Shown here piece by piece: positions 58,989-64,000 of a stretch of DNA of 64,000 nt; the first letter of the stretch is position 1; each line of letters opens with the position of its first letter. This DNA comes from Alcaligenes endophyticus. Its GTDB lineage: Bacteria > Pseudomonadota > Gammaproteobacteria > Burkholderiales > Burkholderiaceae_B. Location of the stretch: the NCBI RefSeq assembly GCF_026344035.1, contig NZ_JAPKND010000001.1, positions 893,419-957,418 on the forward strand, given 5' to 3'. The translations under genes were made by a program, and so were the position numbers. The notes under the pieces were generated by a model. That model searched no databases. It was given only the letters and a program-made list of their open reading frames with translations, and had not been told where the DNA came from.

Positions 58989-59004
58989 AGAAAACGCGTT
59001 TTCT
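58989..59004. promoter_or_regulatory. Perfect 16-bp palindrome near the parS cluster
   Basis: AGAAAACGCGTTTTCT is perfectly self-complementary. It lies 8 bp before a DnaA box and 27 bp before the first parS. Possible binding site of an unknown dimeric protein. Confidence 0.4.
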
Positions 59005-59030
59005 CCACAAAGTTATCCACAGTATGTTTT

Positions 59031-59044
59031 GTTCCACGTGGAAC
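59031..59044. promoter_or_regulatory. parS site 1 of the mnmG cluster
   Basis: GTTCCACGTGGAAC, a perfect palindromic parS variant. Confidence 0.88.
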
Positions 59045-59057
59045 TCCTTACATTGTT

Positions 59058-59071
59058 GTTTCACGTGGAAC
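59058..59071. promoter_or_regulatory. parS site 2 of the mnmG cluster
   Basis: GTTTCACGTGGAAC, a parS variant with one asymmetric base, 27 bp from site 1. Confidence 0.88.
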
Positions 59072-59086
59072 TTTACTGAGGTTTAG

Positions 59087-59100
59087 GTTTCACGTGAAAC
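59087..59100. promoter_or_regulatory. parS site 3, overlapping the mnmG promoter
   Basis: GTTTCACGTGAAAC, perfect palindrome. The -10 TATAAT at 59114-59119 puts the -35 position inside this site, so ParB binding could affect mnmG-rsmG-parAB transcription. Confidence 0.88.
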
Positions 59101-59143
59101 AAGCGCAAAAGCGTATAATGTTTTTTTTGCCAGTTATATTTCA

Positions 59144-61060
59144 ATGAATTATCCAGATCAGTACGACGTCATCATTATCGGTGGTGGGCATGCGGGAACT
59201 GAAGCTGCTTTAGCTGCAGCTCGTATGGGTATGTCTACCTTATTGTTGACGCACAATATAGATACCCTAGGACAAATGTCTTGTAATCCATCTATCGGTG
59301 GAATTGGAAAAGGACATCTAGTTAAAGAAGTAGATGCCTTAGGTGGCGCCATGGCTTTAGCTACAGATGAAGCGGGGATTCAATTTAGAACGTTGAATAG
59401 CTCTAAAGGGCCCGCCGTGCGAGCAACCCGAGCACAAGCTGACCGTTCCTTATATAGACAAGCAATCCGCAAGCGGCTGCAGAATCAGAAAAATCTGAGT
59501 ATCTTCCAACAATCAGTTGACGATCTTATTCTAGATGGCGATAGAGTAGTAGGGGCGGTCACACAGTTAGGATTACGCTTTAAAGCTAAAGCAGTGATTC
59601 TTACAGCGGGTACATTTTTGAATGGCAGGGTTCATGTAGGGCTGAATAATTACTCTGGCGGCAGAGCCGGTGATCCTCCGGCCATCAGTCTTGCAGCAAG
59701 ATTAAAAGAGCTTGCGTTACCACAAGGCAGATTAAAAACAGGGACTCCGCCGCGTATTGATGCCACCTCTATAGATTTTAGTAAGTTAGAGATGCAACCT
59801 GGGGACCTAGATCCTATTCCTGTGTTTTCTTATATAGGTAAGGTGGAGATGCACCCACCACAGATGCCTTGTTGGATCACGCACACTAATTCTCGCACTC
59901 ACGACATTATACGTTCTGGCTTAGATCGATCTCCTATGTATAGCGATCAAGGCACTATTGAGGGCATTGGTCCCCGTTATTGTCCGTCAATTGAGGACAA
60001 AATACATCGATTTGCAGACAAATCCAGTCATCAGGTTTTTTTAGAACCTGAGGGTTTAAGTAGTACTGAAATTTATCCGAATGGGGTCTCGACAAGCTTA
60101 CCGTACGATATTCAAATCGCTATGGTCCAAAGCTTACCTGGCTTGGAGCAGGCTCGTATTATGCGGCCAGGTTATGCCATTGAGTATGATTACTTTGACC
60201 CACGAGCTTTAAAACCTAGCTTAGAAACAAAACAGATACAGGGTTTGTTTTTCGCCGGACAAATCAACGGAACAACTGGTTATGAAGAGGCTGCGGCTCA
60301 AGGCTTATTAGCTGGCCTTAATGCTTGTTTACAAATACAAGGGAAAGAGCCGTGGACGCCTAAAAGAAACGAAGCCTATTTAGGCGTATTGGTGGATGAC
60401 CTCATTACTAAAGGTGTTACTGAGCCATATCGCATGTTTACCTCTAGGGCAGAATATCGCCTGAGCTTACGTGAGGACAATGCGGATAGTAGATTGACCG
60501 AAATCGGTCGACAGTTTGGCTTAGTAGATGATATTCGTTGGGACAGGTTTAACCGTAAACGTGATGCCGTTGCACGTGAAATAGAAAGGCTAAAATCAAG
60601 CTGGGTTAACCCTCGCTCTTTTCCTGCTGAAAAAGCCGTGCCATTTTTAGGTAGAGCGATAGAGCGGGAATACTCATTTTATGACTTATTGAAGCGTCCC
60701 GAAGTTCGGTATGAGCAGATTATGGCTCTGCGTAATGCGGATGAGCAGTATTACGTTGGACCAGGTTTGGATGATAAAGAGTTTATCGAACAAGTAGAAA
60801 TACAAGTTAAGTATGCTGGCTATGTGGCACGCCAGCAAGACGAAGTAAATAAACAGTCTGTCCTAGAGGAAATGGTAATCCCGGCTTCAATGGTGTATGA
60901 CGATATTAAAAGCTTGTCTATCGAGGTGCGTACTAGGCTTAAAGCGGCACAGCCGCAAACTGTTGGGCAGGCGAGTAGAGTTCAAGGGGTAACGCCGGCT
61001 GCTATTTCCTTATTATTAGTCCATGTGAAGCGGATGCAGCGAGGAAAAAAAACAGCATGA
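59144..61060 (+). CDS. mnmG: tRNA modification enzyme MnmG (GidA)
   Basis: FAD enzyme that with MnmE modifies U34 of tRNAs. The FAD motif [21 protein letters not shown] is at the start, split here by its Gly run; [12 protein letters not shown] and the conserved [11 protein letters not shown] with a catalytic Cys follow. The 638-residue length is normal. It is first of mnmG-rsmG-parA-parB, whose promoter lies in the parS cluster. Codon third positions are T-rich, unlike left-arm genes, consistent with the leading strand of the other replichore. Confidence 0.97.
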   Translation: MNYPDQYDVIIIGGGHAGTEAALAAARMGMSTLLLTHNIDTLGQMSCNPSIGGIGKGHLVKEVDALGGAMALATDEAGIQFRTLNSSKGPAVRATRAQADRSLYRQAIRKRLQNQKNLSIFQQSVDDLILDGDRVVGAVTQLGLRFKAKAVILTAGTFLNGRVHVGLNNYSGGRAGDPPAISLAARLKELALPQGRLKTGTPPRIDATSIDFSKLEMQPGDLDPIPVFSYIGKVEMHPPQMPCWITHTNSRTHDIIRSGLDRSPMYSDQGTIEGIGPRYCPSIEDKIHRFADKSSHQVFLEPEGLSSTEIYPNGVSTSLPYDIQIAMVQSLPGLEQARIMRPGYAIEYDYFDPRALKPSLETKQIQGLFFAGQINGTTGYEEAAAQGLLAGLNACLQIQGKEPWTPKRNEAYLGVLVDDLITKGVTEPYRMFTSRAEYRLSLREDNADSRLTEIGRQFGLVDDIRWDRFNRKRDAVAREIERLKSSWVNPRSFPAEKAVPFLGRAIEREYSFYDLLKRPEVRYEQIMALRNADEQYYVGPGLDDKEFIEQVEIQVKYAGYVARQQDEVNKQSVLEEMVIPASMVYDDIKSLSIEVRTRLKAAQPQTVGQASRVQGVTPAAISLLLVHVKRMQRGKKTA

Positions 61061-61725
61061 AAATGGATTTTACAAAACGTCTACACCAGGCATGTGAAGA
61101 GCTTGAGTTATTTCTATCAACGGATCAACAGAAAACGTTATTGCGTTATATAGAGCAGCTCGCAAAATGGAACAAGACCTATAATTTGACAGCGCTTAGG
61201 GATCCAGAACAAATGTTAATCCAGCATTTGTTTGATAGTTTGTCTATTATCAAGCCTGTTAGTACCTATGCAGCTGAAAAAGACTTAAAATCCCTAAATA
61301 TTGTAGATGTTGGATCTGGTGCAGGCTTACCGGGAGTAGTGTTAGCCATAGCCTGTTCCACGTGGAACATCACTTGCATTGACGCGGTCGAAAAAAAAAT
61401 GGCCTTCGTGAAACAAATGGCAGGTGTATTAAGTTTAAGTAATTTACAGGCTAGACATACGCGGGTCGAAGAATTACCTAGCTTGAATGCTGATTTGATT
61501 ACATCTAGAGCATTCTCCTCGTTACTTGATTTTGTTAAGCTGGCTAGTAAACACGTGAAACCCGGAGGGATGATGTTAGCCATGAAAGGCAAACACCCTC
61601 TAGAGGAAATTGTAGAGTTAGAGTCTGGCAGTACATGGAAGGTCTCTACCATTGAACCCCTTATCGTGCCTGAATTAGCGGCACAACGCTGCCTAGTATG
61701 GTTGTCTAGCGAAGGATCATTATGA
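61057..61725 (+). CDS. rsmG: 16S rRNA (guanine527-N7)-methyltransferase
   Basis: SAM-dependent enzyme (222 residues) that methylates G527 of 16S r[28 protein letters not shown] and [17 protein letters not shown] (SAM motif) are typical, and [12 protein letters not shown] is the catalytic-side motif. The ATG overlaps the mnmG stop (ATGA). A parS site lies inside the coding sequence at 61355-61368, just after the SAM motif. Confidence 0.96.
   Translation: MKMDFTKRLHQACEELELFLSTDQQKTLLRYIEQLAKWNKTYNLTALRDPEQMLIQHLFDSLSIIKPVSTYAAEKDLKSLNIVDVGSGAGLPGVVLAIACSTWNITCIDAVEKKMAFVKQMAGVLSLSNLQARHTRVEELPSLNADLITSRAFSSLLDFVKLASKHVKPGGMMLAMKGKHPLEEIVELESGSTWKVSTIEPLIVPELAAQRCLVWLSSEGSL
61355..61368. promoter_or_regulatory. 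parS site inside rsmG
   Basis: GTTCCACGTGGAAC, perfect palindrome, coding for part of the CSTWN stretch of RsmG. Intragenic parS sites are known in other bacteria. Confidence 0.85.
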
Positions 61726-62531
61726 GTAAAAGTGCTGTTAATAAACACAGTGCCTATGTTTTTTGCATTACAAATCAAAAAGGCGGTGTAGGGAAAACAA
61801 CCACTGCAATTAACTTGGCAGCGGCACTGTCCATGTTAAAAAAGCGTGTTTTGTTAATTGATCTTGACCCGCAAGGTAATGCCACCATGGGTAGCGGCAT
61901 AGATAAAAATGCGGCAGCGATTAATCTGTATCAAGTGTTAATTGGCACGGAAGGTATCAAAAATGCACGTCAACGATCTGAGTCGGGGGGGTATGATGTG
62001 CTGCCTTCCAACCGCGAGCTGTCGGGGGCTGAAATTGATTTGATTCAAATGGAAAAGCGTGAGCAACAGCTTAAACAAGCGCTTGCCGATGTGTCAGATG
62101 ATTACGATTTTATTTTGATTGACTGTCCGCCTACACTGTCTTTATTGACGTTGAATGGTTTAGCTAGTGCCCATGGGGTCATTATTCCTATGCAGTGCGA
62201 ATATTTTGCGCTAGAGGGATTGTCTGATCTGGTCAATACAGTTAAGCGGGTTTACCGTAATATCAATCCCGATTTACGTTTGATTGGTCTGTTACGCGTG
62301 ATGTTTGACACCCGAGTTACTCTTCAGCAGCAAGTTTCTGCACAGATCGAAGCACATTTTGGTGATAAAGTGTTCTCCACTATAGTGCCACGTAATGTAC
62401 GTTTGGCTGAGGCCCCCAGTCATGGCTTGCCTGGTGTCATTTACGATCCGTCTTCGCGTGGTGCCAAGGCGTATATGGAATTTGGCCGTGAACTCATTAA
62501 GCGTCTTAAAAAAGAAGCACAAGCTAAATAA
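61722..62531 (+). CDS. parA: Chromosome partitioning ATPase ParA (Soj)
   Basis: Deviant-Walker ATPase of 269 residues that moves ParB-parS complexes over the nucleoid. The P-loop is KGGVGKTTTAINLAAAL (residues 20-36) with the signature Lys; later DLDPQGNATMGSG and FILIDCPPTLSLLTLN complete the site. There is no N-terminal HTH, as in chromosomal ParA. The start overlaps the rsmG stop by 4 bp. Confidence 0.97.
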   Translation: MSKSAVNKHSAYVFCITNQKGGVGKTTTAINLAAALSMLKKRVLLIDLDPQGNATMGSGIDKNAAAINLYQVLIGTEGIKNARQRSESGGYDVLPSNRELSGAEIDLIQMEKREQQLKQALADVSDDYDFILIDCPPTLSLLTLNGLASAHGVIIPMQCEYFALEGLSDLVNTVKRVYRNINPDLRLIGLLRVMFDTRVTLQQQVSAQIEAHFGDKVFSTIVPRNVRLAEAPSHGLPGVIYDPSSRGAKAYMEFGRELIKRLKKEAQAK

Positions 62532-62560
62532 GATGAAAGTAGTCGAATTAGGAAAAATAA

Positions 62561-63502
62561 ATGGCAACGCGTAAACCTAAAGGTCTTGGTCGTGGACTGG
62601 ATGCACTGCTTGGAGCTGATGTATCCGCCATTACTGCGATGGAGCAAGGAACGGTGGCTAAAACCACGCTTCCTTCCACATTGCCGATCAATAAGTTGAA
62701 AGCGGGCATATACCAGCCACGTACACGTATGGATGAGGGGGCCTTAAATGAGCTAGCTGACTCCATTCGTACTCAAGGGGTGATGCAACCTATATTGGTG
62801 CGGCCCTTAAGCGGAAAAGAAAAAGGCAAATACGAAATTATCGCTGGTGAGCGCCGTTTTCGTGCTTCCCAAATAGCGGGGCTTACCGAGGTTCCTGTCC
62901 TTGTACGAGAAGTAGGGGACGAGAATGCCGCTATTATGGCGCTGATTGAGAACATTCAGCGCGAAGACCTTAACCCTTTAGAAGAAGCGCAAGGGGTGAA
63001 ACGTTTATTGGACGAGTTTGGCTTAACACACGAACAAGCTGCTCAAGCAATAGGGCGATCTCGTTCGGCCACGAGCAATTTATTACGCCTACTTAATTTA
63101 ACTGAAGCAGTTCGAATTATGTTGTTGGCCGGCGATATTGATATGGGCCATGCCAGGGCCTTATTGTCAGTCGATGCTGCCAATCAGATACTCCTGGCGA
63201 ATGAGGTGATTGCCCGGCGTTTATCCGTCCGAGAAACGGAAAGGCTAGTTTCTAAAGCATTGTTAGACGAAGACAGTAGAACGGCCAAAAGCGGTAAAAA
63301 TAAAGAAAACCCCGTGCAAGCCGATGTACAACGCTTTGAGAAGTTACTGTCAGAACATTTGGGTACTAAAGTAAGTGTCAAAGTAGGTGCTAAAGACCGT
63401 GGTCAATTGTTGATTGCTTTTCATGGGTGGGAGCATTTAAACGATTTACTTGAAAAACAGGGTTTAGCGAATGTTATACAGAATGATGAAACCGCTGATT
63501 AA
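62561..63502 (+). CDS. parB: Chromosome partitioning protein ParB (Spo0J)
   Basis: CTP-dependent clamp that loads at parS, 313 residues. The N-terminal domain holds GERRFRA and ENIQREDLNPLEEA, the CTP-binding boxes. The HTH region is LTHEQAAQAIGRSRSATSNLLRLL. A C-terminal dimer domain follows after a charged linker. It lies 29 bp after parA. The five clear parS sites in this window are its expected targets. Confidence 0.97.
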   Translation: MATRKPKGLGRGLDALLGADVSAITAMEQGTVAKTTLPSTLPINKLKAGIYQPRTRMDEGALNELADSIRTQGVMQPILVRPLSGKEKGKYEIIAGERRFRASQIAGLTEVPVLVREVGDENAAIMALIENIQREDLNPLEEAQGVKRLLDEFGLTHEQAAQAIGRSRSATSNLLRLLNLTEAVRIMLLAGDIDMGHARALLSVDAANQILLANEVIARRLSVRETERLVSKALLDEDSRTAKSGKNKENPVQADVQRFEKLLSEHLGTKVSVKVGAKDRGQLLIAFHGWEHLNDLLEKQGLANVIQNDETAD

Positions 63503-63588
63503 AAACACAGCTAAATGTGCTTGAAATTGAAGAAAACGATGGAAGTCATCTTTTTTATTAATTAAAAGGTGTTTTTTCACGAAAGTGC

Positions 63589-63617
63589 TTGACAGTAGCG
63601 GTGAAGATGTCCATAAT
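63589..63617 (+). promoter_or_regulatory. Promoter of the tRNA cluster
   Basis: TTGACA (63589-63594), a 17-bp spacer and CATAAT (63612-63617), near-ideal sigma-70 elements just upstream of tRNA-Tyr. Confidence 0.85.
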
Positions 63618-63632
63618 TTGAAATTCGCTTCC

Positions 63633-63719
63633 GGTGGGATGTCCGAGTGGTTAAAGGAGGCAGACTGTAAATCTGTTGACCCTGCGTCTACGTTGGTTCG
63701 AATCCAACTCCCACCACCA
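63633..63719 (+). tRNA. tRNA-Tyr (GTA)
   Basis: The acceptor GGTGGGA pairs with TCCCACC; the anticodon GTA is in the context CTGTAAA. There is a long variable arm, as in tRNA-Tyr, and an encoded CCA. Confidence 0.96.
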
Positions 63720-63775
63720 AATACTTGTCAACGTCGATAATCTACTTATCGACGAGGCTGGGTGAAGTAAGAATT

Positions 63776-63849
63776 GCGGGTGTAGCTCAATGGTAGAGCA
63801 GAAGCCTTCCAAGCTTAAGACGAGGGTTCGATCCCCTTCACCCGCTCCA
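63776..63849 (+). tRNA. tRNA-Gly (TCC)
   Basis: The acceptor GCGGGTG pairs with CACCCGC; the anticodon loop CTTCCAA gives TCC. TTCGATC T-arm and encoded CCA are present. Confidence 0.95.
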
Positions 63850-63884
63850 AATATGCTCTTGGCTGACACTGGCTAATAGCAGTT

Positions 63885-63959
<75 letters not shown>

Positions 63960-64000
63960 CAACATTCCTCTATATATCGCTCTATACCTTCAGGAGTCCG

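Larger units (their letters stand above)
58548..59143. promoter_or_regulatory. Aminotransferase/mnmG divergent region with DnaA boxes and parS
   Basis: A 596-bp interval without genes. It holds DnaA boxes at 58815-58823 and 59013-59021, a 16-bp palindrome at 58989-59004, three parS sites and the mnmG promoter (TATAAT at 59114-59119). It may form the right edge of the origin. Confidence 0.7.

Noticed and set aside
61551..61566. AACACGTGAAAC in rsmG as a sixth parS
   Set aside because: Only one half matches the palindrome; the other half is degenerate.

Overview
The window looks like the chromosomal replication-origin region of a betaproteobacterium in the Alcaligenaceae (Bordetella/Alcaligenes relatives). 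The reasons are three Bug/TctC-type periplasmic receptors without TctAB partners, a dnaA-dnaN-gyrB block divergent from rpmH-rnpA-yidD-yidC, and a gidA(mnmG)-rsmG-parA-parB operon with parS sites beside a DnaA-box-rich intergenic region, as in Bordetella. Base composition looks moderate by eye, lower in GC than Bordetella. The genus cannot be fixed from sequence alone.

Left part (1-38.8 kb) is mainly metabolic and accessory. It begins with the 3' end of topB, then a minus-strand TRAP transporter (dctM, dctQ, dctP) with an acetohydroxyacid synthase large subunit, and a SET-domain protein with a lysine-rich tail. An IclR regulator faces an operon (7.7-14.1 kb) of a DUF35 protein, a thiolase-like enzyme lacking the catalytic Cys, a crotonase, an SDR, a flavin reductase, a Bug receptor and an acyl-CoA ligase, which looks like CoA-dependent breakdown of a carboxylic acid. 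Next come amn, an AEC exporter, glcB, modD, an argD-like aminotransferase, dinB and a complete Dpp/Opp-type ABC importer (23.4-28.9 kb). A second catabolic cluster (29.1-34.1 kb) has a Bug receptor, a LysR regulator, aspartate dehydrogenase, an SDR-like protein without the catalytic Tyr, an RraA-like aldolase and a PanD with a C-terminal extension. It is followed by a 5'-nucleotidase, an ABM-MFS fusion, and a divergent flavin reductase/Bug receptor pair.

Core part (38.9-50 kb) carries gyrB, dnaN and dnaA on the minus strand, then rpmH, rnpA, yidD, yidC, a clade-3 type catalase and mnmE on the plus strand. From 50 to 55.7 kb are an orphan FecR-like protein, a MarR-type regulator, a DUF4105 (Lnb_N) membrane protein, phosphatidylserine decarboxylase and a globin-coupled diguanylate cyclase.

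The probable oriC is 55.7-57.3 kb, about 12 kb from dnaA: AT-rich, gene-free, with many TTATCCACA boxes. It contains two diverged copies of one module about 480 bp apart. A methionine-type aminotransferase, three clustered parS sites at the mnmG promoter, then mnmG-rsmG-parA-parB and a tRNA-Tyr/Gly/Thr cluster (normally upstream of tufB) complete the window. No insertion sequence, phage gene or CRISPR array was seen.
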